Part shown: one piece after another, positions 38,986 through 47,126 of the stretch
How the letters are laid out: each line of letters begins with the position of its first letter
How positions within the stretch are numbered: position 1 is the stretch's first letter
Assembly: GCA_963811595.1 (NCBI GenBank)
Contig: CAWERW010000015.1
Span: 248,001 to 312,000 of the forward strand
DNA: 64,000 bases
Reading direction: 5' to 3'
Origin: DASQFQ01 sp963811595
Lineage (GTDB): Bacteria; Actinomycetota; Thermoleophilia; Solirubrobacterales; Solirubrobacteraceae
Notes under the pieces: generated by a model
Seen by the model: only the letters and a program-made list of their open reading frames with translations
Told to the model about the DNA's origin: nothing
The model's database searches: none
Position numbers and translations under genes: made by a program

Positions 38986-39440
38986 AGCACCTTCCCTTCG
39001 ACCCCGAGACGTTCCGCTGGGACGGCGTCGAGCAGCGCGACTACAAGGAGAGCGAGGGCAAGCGCCGCGGCATGGGCTGGCGCGGGCTCACGCGCCACAC
39101 GCTCGTGCCCGGCGGCAGCGTCGAGGCCGGCTTCGAGCAGCGCTACTTCGAGATCGAGCCCGGCGGCTACTCGAGCCTGGAGAAGCACGAGCACGTCCAC
39201 GTCGTGGTGACGCTGCGCGGGCGCGGGCGCGTGCTGGTCGGCGACCGCGTGGTCGAGCTCGGGCCGATGGAGCTGCTCGAGGTGCCGCCCTCGGCGGCGC
39301 ACCGCTGGATCAACGCCGGCGACGAGCCGTGGGGCTTCCTGTGCACGGTCGACACCGAGCGCGACCGGCCGCAGCCGCTCGACGACGCGGAGTGGGACGC
39401 GCTGAAGGCGCAGCCCGAGACCGCGCCCTTCATCTTCTAG
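38982..39440 (+). CDS. Cupin-domain protein
   Basis: 152 residues with one cupin barrel. Motif 1 is GGYSSLEKHEHVHVVVTLRG (metal ligands H, H, E-like positions) and motif 2 is LLEVPPSAAHRWINAGDEPWG. Single-domain cupins of this size bind a metal and act as small oxygenases, isomerases or sensors. ATG 38982 follows GAGGAG and overlaps the hydrolase stop. It converges on the methionine operon with only a short gap. A role in methionine salvage cannot be shown from position alone. Confidence 0.8.
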   Translation: MKHLPFDPETFRWDGVEQRDYKESEGKRRGMGWRGLTRHTLVPGGSVEAGFEQRYFEIEPGGYSSLEKHEHVHVVVTLRGRGRVLVGDRVVELGPMELLEVPPSAAHRWINAGDEPWGFLCTVDTERDRPQPLDDAEWDALKAQPETAPFIF

Positions 39441-39469
39441 GCGCCCGGCAATACCGCCTCCCGCGCCCC

Positions 39470-40444
39470 TTACGCTTTACGGCAAAACGGTGTATTTGGC
39501 CGGGGGCGGGGCGTGCAGCCGCCCGGCGAGCGCCTCGGGCAGGTCTCGAGCGAGATTTCGGGGCCGAGCAGCTCCGCCCACGGCCACTCCCCCGCGGCGA
39601 GGATCTCCAGCGCGTCCGCCAGGTAGCGCGGGGCGTGGTGGTAGGTGCCGGTCAGCGTGATCTCGTCGTAGTGCACGCGCGCGGTCGGGACGGTGAACGT
39701 GCTGTCGCGCGCGCAGCCGCCGAACAGGTTCACGGTGCCGCCGGGCGCGGCCATGGCGACCGCGAGCTCCCACGCCTCGGGGCGGCCGACGGCCTCGACG
39801 ACGAGATCGGCCGCATCCACGCGCTCGACGTCGGCCGGGCCGCGCTCGGCGACGATGGTCTCGGCGGCGCCGAAGCGCTCGGCGGCGGCGAGCCGCTCGG
39901 GGTGCGGGTCGAGGACGACCACCCGCGCGCCGGCGGAGGCGAGCAGCGCGCACTGCATCAGGCCGAGCGACCCTGCTCCGAGGACGATCGCCGACTCCGG
40001 CACCGAGACCACGTCCAGCGCGTGCACGACGCAGCCGAGCGGCTCCGCCAGCGCCGCGACGCGGAGGTCGAGCCCGGCGGGCACGGGGTGCAGGTTCTTC
40101 TCGACGATCCGCTCCGGCACCAGCACGCGCTCGGCGAACCCGCCGAGCAGGTACTGCAGGTCCTCGCACAGGCTCTCGCGCCCGCGCGCGCAGGCGCGGC
40201 AGACCCCGCACGGCGCCGAGTTGCCGCAGAACACGCGCTCCCCGTCGACCGTCCCGGCGAACTCGTGGCCGAGCCGCGACGGGTAGGAAGCGATCGACGG
40301 GTGGCCGCGCGCGACGGACTTGACGTCGGTCGCGCAGCTCAGCGCCGCGCCGATCTCCAGCACCACCTCGCCTGGGCCCGCCTCCGGGTCCGGGACGTCC
40401 TCGACCCGCAGGTCGCCCGGCGCGTGGAGGACGGCCGCCCTCAT
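39470..40444 (-). CDS. Zinc-dependent alcohol dehydrogenase, C-terminus probably frameshifted
   Basis: As read, 324 residues. GroES-like domain with the structural-zinc cysteines in CGVCRACARGRESLC, catalytic-site residues in SCATDVKSVARGHP and RLGHEFAG, and the NAD(P) fold GAGSLGLMQCALLASAG. Up to ISLE the chain is normal; it then ends TCPRRSPGGCTPR. In another frame the same DNA gives DLPEALAGRLHAPP and stops at 39477, the expected end of the family. One G appears lost near 39548. Last gene of the methionine operon, overlapping the previous dehydrogenase by ATGA. Confidence 0.8.
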   Translation of the reverse strand: MRAAVLHAPGDLRVEDVPDPEAGPGEVVLEIGAALSCATDVKSVARGHPSIASYPSRLGHEFAGTVDGERVFCGNSAPCGVCRACARGRESLCEDLQYLLGGFAERVLVPERIVEKNLHPVPAGLDLRVAALAEPLGCVVHALDVVSVPESAIVLGAGSLGLMQCALLASAGARVVVLDPHPERLAAAERFGAAETIVAERGPADVERVDAADLVVEAVGRPEAWELAVAMAAPGGTVNLFGGCARDSTFTVPTARVHYDEITLTGTYHHAPRYLADALEILAAGEWPWAELLGPEISLETCPRRSPGGCTPRPRPNTPFCRKA

Positions 40445-41451
40445 GCCTCGCTCGTGACGATCACCTTGACGCCCGCGCGGCTGCGCGCGGCCGCGAGCGC
40501 CTCGGCGGTCCGCTCGAGCGGGAAGCGGTGGGTGACGAGCTTGTCCGCCGGGATCGCGCCGGCCGCGATCAGCCCGAGTGCGGCGCGCGTGTCGGCCGGG
40601 CCGGCCGAGTAGGTGGCCTGGACCTCGAGCTCGCGGAAGAACAGCTCGTAGGCGTCGAACGAGCGGCGCTCGCCCGGCTGCGACGGCGCGAACAACTGCA
40701 CCACCGCGCCGCGGTCGGCCACCGCCAGCGCCAGCTCCCACGCCGGCTCCGCGCCCGTGCACAGCATGACCACGGTGGGCTTGCCGCCGAGCGCCGCCTC
40801 GATCGGCTCCGCCTCCGCCTCGACGCCGGCCGCCCCGAGCGACGACGCCAGCGCGCGCCGCTCCGCGATCGGCTCGGCGACCGCGACCGCCGCGCCGACG
40901 TGGAGCGCGCCGAGCGCGCACATCAGCCCCATCTGGCCGCCGCCGACCACCAGCAGCCGCGTGGCCGCGCCGACCCGCGCGCGGCGCAGCCCGCGCACGC
41001 AGCACGCCAGCGGCTCGACGAGCGTCGCGGCCTCGTCGCTCACGCCGTCGGGGACGACGAGCAGGTCGCGCGCGGCGTTCTCGGCCGGCACGAGGATCCG
41101 CTCCGCGAAGCCGCCCGGGTGGATGCGCGTGGCCCGGAACGTGTCGCACAGTGTCTCGTGCCCGCGCCGGCAGACCTCGCACTCGCCGCACGGCACGTGA
41201 TGGTGGACGCACACGCGCTCGCCGACCTCGGGCAGCGGCGCTTCGACGGCCTCGCCCCGCGCCACCACGACACCCACCGGCTCGTGCCCGAGCACGACCG
41301 GCGCGCGCGGGTCCACGTACCAGCGCATGAGGTCCGAGCCGCAGACGCCGCAGGCGCGCATCGCGACGAGCACCTCGCCCGGCCCGGGCTCGGGCACGCC
41401 CTGCTCCTCGAGCCGGACCTCGCCGTCGCGCTGGTAGACCGCCGCCCTCAC
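40441..41451 (-). CDS. Zinc-dependent alcohol dehydrogenase
   Basis: 336 residues, intact. Catalytic zinc residues lie in ACGVCGSDLMRW and LGHEPVGVV. The structural-zinc cysteines are CGECEVCRRGHETLC. The Rossmann motif is VVGGGQMGLMCALGALHVGA. It resembles threonine/sorbitol dehydrogenases. GTG 41451 overlaps the mtnA stop. Its place after mtnK-mtnA suggests oxidation or reduction of a carbon fragment from methylthioribose; that is inferred. It is a distant paralogue of the next gene. Confidence 0.87.
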   Translation of the reverse strand: MRAAVYQRDGEVRLEEQGVPEPGPGEVLVAMRACGVCGSDLMRWYVDPRAPVVLGHEPVGVVVARGEAVEAPLPEVGERVCVHHHVPCGECEVCRRGHETLCDTFRATRIHPGGFAERILVPAENAARDLLVVPDGVSDEAATLVEPLACCVRGLRRARVGAATRLLVVGGGQMGLMCALGALHVGAAVAVAEPIAERRALASSLGAAGVEAEAEPIEAALGGKPTVVMLCTGAEPAWELALAVADRGAVVQLFAPSQPGERRSFDAYELFFRELEVQATYSAGPADTRAALGLIAAGAIPADKLVTHRFPLERTAEALAAARSRAGVKVIVTSEA

Positions 41452-42443
41452 GCGGCCGTCGGCGCCGCCAGCGCGTCGGCGATCGACACGTCGAACGGCG
41501 GTCGCAGCACGCCTGCGTCGCACACGATCGCGGTCACGAGCGCGGCGGGCGTCACGTCGAAGGCCGGGTTCCAGACCGCCACGTCGTCGGGCAGCCCGGC
41601 CGCGGCCCGCACCTCGGAGCCCTGGCGCTGCTCGATGTCGACGGCGGCGCCGTCGGGCGTCCCGGCGTCGAGCGTGGAGCGCGGGACCGCGACGTAGAAC
41701 GGCACGCCGTGGTGGTGCGCGGCGATCGCGAGCGCGTAGGTGCCGATCTTGTTCGCGGTATCGCCGTTGGCCGTCACGCGGTCGGCGCCCACGATCACTG
41801 CGTCGACGTCGCCCTGTGCGAGCCGCGCAGCCGCGGCCCCCTCGGTCAGCACCGTCACCGGAATGCCGGCTTGCTGGAGCTCCCAGGCGGTCAGGCGCGC
41901 GCCCTGCAGCAAAGGGCGCGTCTCGCACGCGAGCACCTCGACCGGATCGCCGGCCGCCGCCTTGGCGTACACGACGCCGAGCGCGGTGCCCCAGCCCCCG
42001 GTCGCGAGCCGGCCGGTGTTGCAGAGCGTGAGCAGCGTGCGCGCGTGCGGGAGCTCGGCGCGGCCGTGCTCGCCGATCAGGCGGCACGCCTCGTGGTCCT
42101 CCTCGAGGATCGCCACCGCCTCGGCCTCCAGCGCCGCGACGCTCCGCCCCGCCGTCAGCACGCGGTCGACCGCCCACGCGAGGTTGACGGCGGTCGGACG
42201 GGCGGCGCGGATCGCGGCCGCACCCTCCTCCAGCCGGTCCTGGCGGGCCGCGAGCACCACGCCGAACGCACCGCAGATCCCGATCGCCGGCGCGCCGCGG
42301 ACGGCGAGCCGGCGAATGGCGTCGACCACCTCCTCGGGCGTCTCGAGCCGCAGCAGCACCTCCGCGGCGGGCAGCTTCGTCTGGTCGATGATCTCGACCG
42401 CGTCGCCGCGCCAGGCCACCGCCGCGCGCAGATCCTCCATCAT
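41448..42443 (-). CDS. mtnA: S-methyl-5-thioribose-1-phosphate isomerase
   Basis: 331 residues. Family markers are RRLAVRGAPAIGICGAFG, TLCNTGRLATGGWGTALGVV (conserved C141), ACETRPLLQGARLTAWEL and VGADRVTANGDTANKIGTY (catalytic D221). It converts methylthioribose 1-phosphate to the ribulose isomer in methionine salvage. First ATG at 42443 overlaps the mtnK stop. Its neighbours supply the kinase upstream and two dehydrogenases downstream, but no mtnB, mtnC or mtnD is present. Confidence 0.94.
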   Translation of the reverse strand: MMEDLRAAVAWRGDAVEIIDQTKLPAAEVLLRLETPEEVVDAIRRLAVRGAPAIGICGAFGVVLAARQDRLEEGAAAIRAARPTAVNLAWAVDRVLTAGRSVAALEAEAVAILEEDHEACRLIGEHGRAELPHARTLLTLCNTGRLATGGWGTALGVVYAKAAAGDPVEVLACETRPLLQGARLTAWELQQAGIPVTVLTEGAAAARLAQGDVDAVIVGADRVTANGDTANKIGTYALAIAAHHHGVPFYVAVPRSTLDAGTPDGAAVDIEQRQGSEVRAAAGLPDDVAVWNPAFDVTPAALVTAIVCDAGVLRPPFDVSIADALAAPTAA

Positions 42444-43633
42444 GCCGTCTCCTCGACCGCCATCGCGGCGACCGCCTCGGCGCTCACGAAGCGCTCGAGC
42501 AGGAGCCGCTCCACCACCGCGATCACCATCCGCGAGGCCGCCGCCTTGGCGTCGTCCTCGAGCGTCTCGAGGTCGCCGACGTGCGCGAGCCCGACCACGC
42601 GCCGGGCCGCCTCGGCAGCCGCGAACGCGCAGGCGTCGGCGCGGATGCGCGCGATCCAGTCCTCCAGGAACGGGTCGGGGAAGCCGCGCTCGTCGACCCG
42701 CTCCGGCCACAGCGCGCGCAGCTCCGCCTCGAAGGCGTCCCAGGCGGCGGTGAACTGGCCCGCCACCCAGCTCCCGTGCTTCTCGCGGCCCAGCACCCGG
42801 TCGCGCGCCAGCGCAACGGTGAAGTTCGCCCACAGCAGGCCGAGGTCGAAGCCGACCGGCCCGTAGAAGCAGAACTCGCCGTCGAACGCGCGCGTCGAGC
42901 CGTCGTCGCGCACCATCACCGACCCCGTGTGCAGGTCGCCGTGGATCAGCGCCTCCCCGCGCGTCATGAACGCGTGCTTGGCCGCGGCCGCCGCGCGGCG
43001 GATCTCCGGCCGCTGGAGGCGCTCGGCGGCGTCGCGGATCTCCTCCTGGAACCAGTTGCGCTCGGCGCCGGAGAACGGCTCGGTGAGCACGAGGTCCTCG
43101 GTGATCTCGCACAGCTCGGGCGAGACCGCCTCGGCCGCGAGCAGCTTCTGCGCCTTCGCCTCCGTCCCGAGCAGCGAGGTGTGGAACGCGAGCCGGCCGA
43201 CGTAGCGGCCCATGCTGTCGGCGGCGCGGTCGTGGATCTCGCCCTCGATCAGCGCCGTGCGCCACACGCGGTGGTCGGAGAGGTCCTCGACCGCGAGCAC
43301 GTAGCGCTCGGCGTCGAAGCCGTAGAAGTCGGGCAGGAACTCGGGCGCGAAGCGGCCGTGCGTCTCGTAGCAGCGCGCCTCGGCGACGGCGCGCCGCGGC
43401 GTGAACGGCCACTCGGGCCCGATCAGCCGCACGTAGGGCAGCGCCTGCTTGAGCACGACCCCGCGCCCGCTCGCGTCCTGGCAGACGAACACGAGGTTGA
43501 GGTTGCCGTCGCCGATCTCCTGCACGTCGAGCGAGCTCGTGTCGACGAGCCGCGCCAGCTCGGGCCGCGCGTCGATGTAAGGCGCCGCGGTCTCCGGCGT
43601 CAGCAGCTCGTAGGTCTCGTCGACCACGCTCAT
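42440..43633 (-). CDS. mtnK: S-methyl-5-thioribose kinase
   Basis: 397 residues. The choline-kinase-like fold shows the nucleotide loop EIGDGNLNLVFVC, the brace lysine in VVLKQALPYVR, the catalytic loop ALIHGDLHTGSVMV and the metal site AFDGEFCFYGPVGFDLG. All are the MtnK forms. It phosphorylates methylthioribose, the product of methylthioadenosine cleavage. ATG 43633 overlaps the metX stop, and it is followed by mtnA. Confidence 0.95.
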   Translation of the reverse strand: MSVVDETYELLTPETAAPYIDARPELARLVDTSSLDVQEIGDGNLNLVFVCQDASGRGVVLKQALPYVRLIGPEWPFTPRRAVAEARCYETHGRFAPEFLPDFYGFDAERYVLAVEDLSDHRVWRTALIEGEIHDRAADSMGRYVGRLAFHTSLLGTEAKAQKLLAAEAVSPELCEITEDLVLTEPFSGAERNWFQEEIRDAAERLQRPEIRRAAAAAKHAFMTRGEALIHGDLHTGSVMVRDDGSTRAFDGEFCFYGPVGFDLGLLWANFTVALARDRVLGREKHGSWVAGQFTAAWDAFEAELRALWPERVDERGFPDPFLEDWIARIRADACAFAAAEAARRVVGLAHVGDLETLEDDAKAAASRMVIAVVERLLLERFVSAEAVAAMAVEETA

Positions 43634-44604
43634 CGCGCACTCGACTCTACGAGGAAGGCGGCCACGGCCTCCTGATACCCGGGTACGTCCATGAGGAAGG
43701 AGTCGTGCCCCCAGGGCGACTCGATCTCCTCGTGGCGAACATCGGCGCCGAGCGCCTCGAGCTCCGCCTTGATGTGCAGCGAGTGCTGGGTCCCGAAGCG
43801 CCAGTCGCTGTCGAACGAGATCGCCAGGAAGCGGGTGTCCGGCTTGGCCGGCCGCTCGGCGAAGGGATCGAAGTAGTCCATGACCCGCGACAGGTAGAGA
43901 TACGTGCCGGGATCGAAGCGCGCGAGGAAGATCTCGGCCTGGTGGTCGAGGTAGTGCTCGACCTCGAAGTCGGAGTCCATCGTCATCGGCCCCTCCGCGC
44001 GGCGGGCGCGGCCGAACTTCAGCTCCATCCCGAGCTCGGACAGGTAGGTGACGTGGGCGAGCATGCGCGCGAACGCCATGCCCTCGTGGCCATCGCGGCG
44101 GATCGCCGCGCGCGCCGCCTTCGAAAGGGCGATGTTCTGCGCGCTCAGCCGCGCGCTGGCGCAGACCAGCACCGCGCGCGCGACCTCGGCGGGGTGGTCG
44201 AGCGCCCACTGCAGCGCCTGCATCCCGCCCAGCGAGCCGCCGATCGCGGCGTGGAGCCGCTCCACGCCGAGCTGCGCGAGCAGCGCGCGGTGGACCGACA
44301 CGAGGTCGCGCACGCTGAAGAGGGGGAAGCGCAGGCCGTAGGGCTCGCCGGTCGCCGGGTCGATCGACGACGGCCCGGTCGTCCCGCGGCAGCCGCCGAG
44401 CAGGTTCGGGCAGATGACGAAGAAGCGGTCGGTGTCGACGGGCCTGCCGGGGCCGACGAGCCGGTCCCACCACACCGTCGCCTGCGCGTCGCCGGTCAGC
44501 GCGTGGCACACGAAGACGGCGGGCGCGCCCGGGTCGCCGTAGGTCTCGTAGGCGACCTCGACCGGCGCGAGCCGCGCGCCCGACTCGAGGACGAGCTCCG
44601 TCAG
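43630..44604 (-). CDS. metX: Homoserine O-acetyltransferase MetX
   Basis: About 324 residues. Alpha/beta-hydrolase fold with VAYETYGDPGAPAVFVCHAL, CPNLLGGCRGTTGPSS, the nucleophile GGSLGGMQALQW and the C-terminal WGHDSFL histidine. It acetylates homoserine for sulfhydrylation by MetY. No ATG or GTG lies in frame near the beginning. A CTG at 44604, overlapping the previous TGA exactly as the other genes of this operon overlap, gives a normal N-terminus (TELVLESGARLAPVEVAYET). An upstream start at 44772 would overlap the previous gene by 170 bases, so it is less likely. Confidence 0.88.
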   Translation of the reverse strand: MTELVLESGARLAPVEVAYETYGDPGAPAVFVCHALTGDAQATVWWDRLVGPGRPVDTDRFFVICPNLLGGCRGTTGPSSIDPATGEPYGLRFPLFSVRDLVSVHRALLAQLGVERLHAAIGGSLGGMQALQWALDHPAEVARAVLVCASARLSAQNIALSKAARAAIRRDGHEGMAFARMLAHVTYLSELGMELKFGRARRAEGPMTMDSDFEVEHYLDHQAEIFLARFDPGTYLYLSRVMDYFDPFAERPAKPDTRFLAISFDSDWRFGTQHSLHIKAELEALGADVRHEEIESPWGHDSFLMDVPGYQEAVAAFLVESSAR

Positions 44605-45110
44605 CCGCGCGTGCGCTTCGATGAGATCACGCCCGTGTCGAAGCCGGCGAGGTGCAGCCCGCCGTGGAAGCGCGCGTGCTCGATCTTCACGCAGCGGTTG
44701 GTCACGACGTCGAGCTCGGCCTCGTGCGCGATCCGCACCGCCTCGTCGCTGTGCAGCCCGAGCTGGATCCACAGCGCGCCGGCGCCGGCCGCCACCGCCT
44801 CCTCCGCGACCTCGGGCAGGTCGTCGGGCCGGCGGAAGACGTCGACGATGTCGGGCTCGCCGGGCAGGTCGGCCAGCGACGGGTAGGTCTTCAGCCCGAG
44901 GATCTCGTCGTCGTTCGGCGTGACCGGCCAGACCTCGTAGTCGGTGCTGTTGGAGCGCAGGTAGGTGAGCACGAAGTGGCTCGCCCGGTTCGGCTTGCTC
45001 GACGCGCCGACGACGGCGATCGTCTTCGCGCCGCGCAGGAGCGCGCGGCGGGCGAGCGCGCCCGGCGGCGTCCAGGTCCCGCGCGCGGTCTCGACCTCGG
45101 ACTTGCTCAT
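44601..45110 (-). CDS. CoA-binding (YccU-like) protein
   Basis: 169 residues. The Rossmann-like CoA-binding domain reads KTIAVVGASSKPNRASHFV, VWPVTPNDDEILGLKTYPSL, DIVDVFRRPDDLPEVAEEAV and GALWIQLGLHSDEAVRIAHE, with the cysteine in TNRCVKIEH. It lies between metX and metY. Such genes are common next to metY and metX in actinobacteria, though their exact role is unclear. Starts ATG overlapping the metY stop. Confidence 0.9.
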   Translation of the reverse strand: MSKSEVETARGTWTPPGALARRALLRGAKTIAVVGASSKPNRASHFVLTYLRSNSTDYEVWPVTPNDDEILGLKTYPSLADLPGEPDIVDVFRRPDDLPEVAEEAVAAGAGALWIQLGLHSDEAVRIAHEAELDVVTNRCVKIEHARFHGGLHLAGFDTGVISSKRTRG

Positions 45111-46393
45111 CCCAGCGCGCGGTCGAGGTCGTAGAGGATGTCGTCGGGGTCCTCGATGCCGACGCTCAGCCGCACGAGCTCGGGCAGCACGCCGGCGGCC
45201 TCGAGCGCGGGCTCGGAGAGCTGGCGGTGGGTGGTCGAGGCGGGGTGGATGACGAGCGTCTTCGTGTCCCCGACGTTGGCGAGGTGCGAGCACAGCTCGA
45301 CCGCGCCGATGAAGCGCTCGCCGGCCTCGCGGCCCTCGGCCATGCCGAACGAGAACACCGCGCCCGGCCCGCGCGGCATGTACTTCTGCGCCAGCGCGTG
45401 GTTGGGGTCGCCCGGCAGCCCGCCGTAGCGGACCCAGCTCACGCGCTCGTCGGCCTCCAGGAACTCGGCCACGATCTGCGCGTTGGCGACGTGCGCGTCC
45501 ATCCGCAGCGGCAGCGTCTCCATGCCCTGGAGGAGCATGAACGCGTTGAACGGCGACAGCACGCCGCCGAGGTTGCGCAGGCCCTCGACGCGCAGCTTGG
45601 TCGCGAACCCGTACTCGCCGAAGTTGTCCCAGAAGCGCAGGTTGCCGTAGGTGGCGACCGGCTCCGTCATCACCGGGAAGTTGCCGTTGTCCCACGGGAA
45701 CTCGCCCGAGTCGACGATGACGCCGCCGATCGAGGTGCCGTGGCCGCCCAGGAACTTCGTCGCCGAGTGCAGGACGATGTCGGCCCCGTGCTCGAGCGGG
45801 CGGCAGAGGTGCGGCGTGGCGAGCGTGGCGTCGACCGCGAACGGGACGCCGGCGTCGTGGGCGATCGCGCCGAGCGCCTCGAGGTCGGCGATCGTGCCCG
45901 CCGGGTTGGCGATGATCTCCGTGTAGAGCAGCTTCGTCCGCCCCGGCTCGATCGCGGCGGCGAACGCGCCGGGGTCGTCGGCGGGCACGAACGTCGTCTC
46001 GATGCCGAGCCGTCGCAGCGTGACGTCGAGCAGCGTGTAGGTGCCGCCGTAGAGCGCCGAGCTGGCCACGATGTGCTCGCCGCCCTGGCAGAGCTGGGTG
46101 AACAGCAGCGTCTCGGCGGCCTGCCCGCTGCCGGTCGCCACGGCGCCGATCCCGCCCTCGAGGCTCGCCACGCGCTCCTCGAACGCGGCGACCGTCGGGT
46201 TGCCGAGGCGCGAGTAGATGTTCCCGTACTTCTGCAGCGAGAACAGGTCGGCGGCGTCCTCGACGTCCTCGAACACGAACGAGGTCGTCTGGTAGATCGG
46301 CACCGCCCGCGCCCCGGTGGTCGGGTCGGGCCGCCCGCCGGCGTGGATCGCGCGTGTGCGCTCGCCCCAGGCGCGGTCCTCGATCGACGTCAT
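45107..46393 (-). CDS. metY: O-acetylhomoserine sulfhydrylase (aminocarboxypropyltransferase) MetY
   Basis: 428 residues, full length. PLP-binding lysine K213 is in ADIVLHSATKFLGGHGT; the cofactor region is VATGSGQAAETLLF and the aspartate is in FAVDATLATPHLC. MetY replaces the acetyl group of O-acetylhomoserine with sulfide or methanethiol. As first gene of a seven-gene operon with metX, mtnK and mtnA it may re-fix methanethiol released by salvage. A TACCTT -10 box sits seven bases before the ATG, leaving no room for a leader riboswitch. Confidence 0.95.
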   Translation of the reverse strand: MTSIEDRAWGERTRAIHAGGRPDPTTGARAVPIYQTTSFVFEDVEDAADLFSLQKYGNIYSRLGNPTVAAFEERVASLEGGIGAVATGSGQAAETLLFTQLCQGGEHIVASSALYGGTYTLLDVTLRRLGIETTFVPADDPGAFAAAIEPGRTKLLYTEIIANPAGTIADLEALGAIAHDAGVPFAVDATLATPHLCRPLEHGADIVLHSATKFLGGHGTSIGGVIVDSGEFPWDNGNFPVMTEPVATYGNLRFWDNFGEYGFATKLRVEGLRNLGGVLSPFNAFMLLQGMETLPLRMDAHVANAQIVAEFLEADERVSWVRYGGLPGDPNHALAQKYMPRGPGAVFSFGMAEGREAGERFIGAVELCSHLANVGDTKTLVIHPASTTHRQLSEPALEAAGVLPELVRLSVGIEDPDDILYDLDRALG

Positions 46394-46400
46394 GCGGCCG

Positions 46401-46406
46401 AAGGTA
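46401..46406 (-). promoter_or_regulatory. -10 box TACCTT of the methionine operon
   Basis: On the minus strand TACCTT ends seven bases before ATG 46393. The message is likely leaderless. No SAM riboswitch can fit before metY. Confidence 0.45.
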
Positions 46407-46412
46407 GCAAGC

Positions 46413-47126
46413 TCACGCGGCCCCGCCGAAGCGCTCGGTCCGCACCCGCTCGGGGTCGTGGCCGGCCCGCAGCAGCAGCGTCGCGGCGGTCTCGACGAAC
46501 GCGGTCGGGCCGCACACGAAGACGTGCGGGCGCGCCTCGGGCGGCGGGCTCGCGAGCAGCTCCGCGTCGACGCGGCGCCGCTGCCCGGCCCGCGTGAGCG
46601 TGACCGCCACGTCCACCCCGGCCCCCTCCCACTCCGCCAGCTCGTCGCGGTAGAGCAGATCCTCGTCCGTGCGCACGGAAAGCACCAGCCGCGTGTCGAG
46701 ATCAGCGCCCTGGGCGAGCCGGTGGCGCAGCATCGCCCGCAGCGGCACCAGCCCGGCGCCGCCCGCGACGAGCAGCAGCGGGCCCCCGTCGTCGACGTGC
46801 CACGAGAACGAGCGCCCGCCCGGGCCGCGGATCTCGAAGCGGTCGCCGACGCGCGCGTCGCCGGCCAGCCAGGGCGAGACCTCGCCGTCCGCGAGCCGCC
46901 CCACGGTCAGCTCGAGCCGCGGATCCTCGGGGCACGAGGCGAGCGAGTACGGCCGCTGCGTCGCGTAGCCGTCCTCGGCGGTCAGCCGCACGTCGAGGCT
47001 CTGCCCGGCGCGGTGCCCGCGCCAGTCCGGGGCGTCGATCGCGACCGTGCGGATCCAGCGGGTCTCATCCCGGACCTCCACCACCTCGGCGGGGATCCAC
47101 GGGCTGCGGCGGCCGATCTCCGTCAA
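46413..47126 (-). CDS. Ferredoxin reductase-like FAD/NAD(P)-binding protein
   Basis: 237 residues. FAD-binding RxYS motif QRPYSLASCPEDPRL, phosphate loop GPGGRSFSW, NAD(P) motif LLLVAGGAGLVPLRAML and the C-terminal CGPTAFVETAATLLLRAG. It is a flavin reductase without a ferredoxin domain. TTG 47126 overlaps the stop of the molybdopterin oxidoreductase gene, so it likely passes electrons from NAD(P)H to that enzyme. It ends 20 bases short of metY, in the same direction. Confidence 0.88.
   Translation of the reverse strand: MTEIGRRSPWIPAEVVEVRDETRWIRTVAIDAPDWRGHRAGQSLDVRLTAEDGYATQRPYSLASCPEDPRLELTVGRLADGEVSPWLAGDARVGDRFEIRGPGGRSFSWHVDDGGPLLLVAGGAGLVPLRAMLRHRLAQGADLDTRLVLSVRTDEDLLYRDELAEWEGAGVDVAVTLTRAGQRRRVDAELLASPPPEARPHVFVCGPTAFVETAATLLLRAGHDPERVRTERFGGAA

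Noticed and set aside
38982..39440. Cupin as the methylthioxylulose methylsulfurylase of an isoprenoid-type salvage shunt
   Set aside because: It is on the opposite strand in a unit with a secreted hydrolase; no motif ties it to that enzyme.
46393..46440. SAM riboswitch ahead of metY
   Set aside because: The -10 box is seven bases from the start codon and the flavin reductase gene begins its end 20 bases upstream, so there is no leader.
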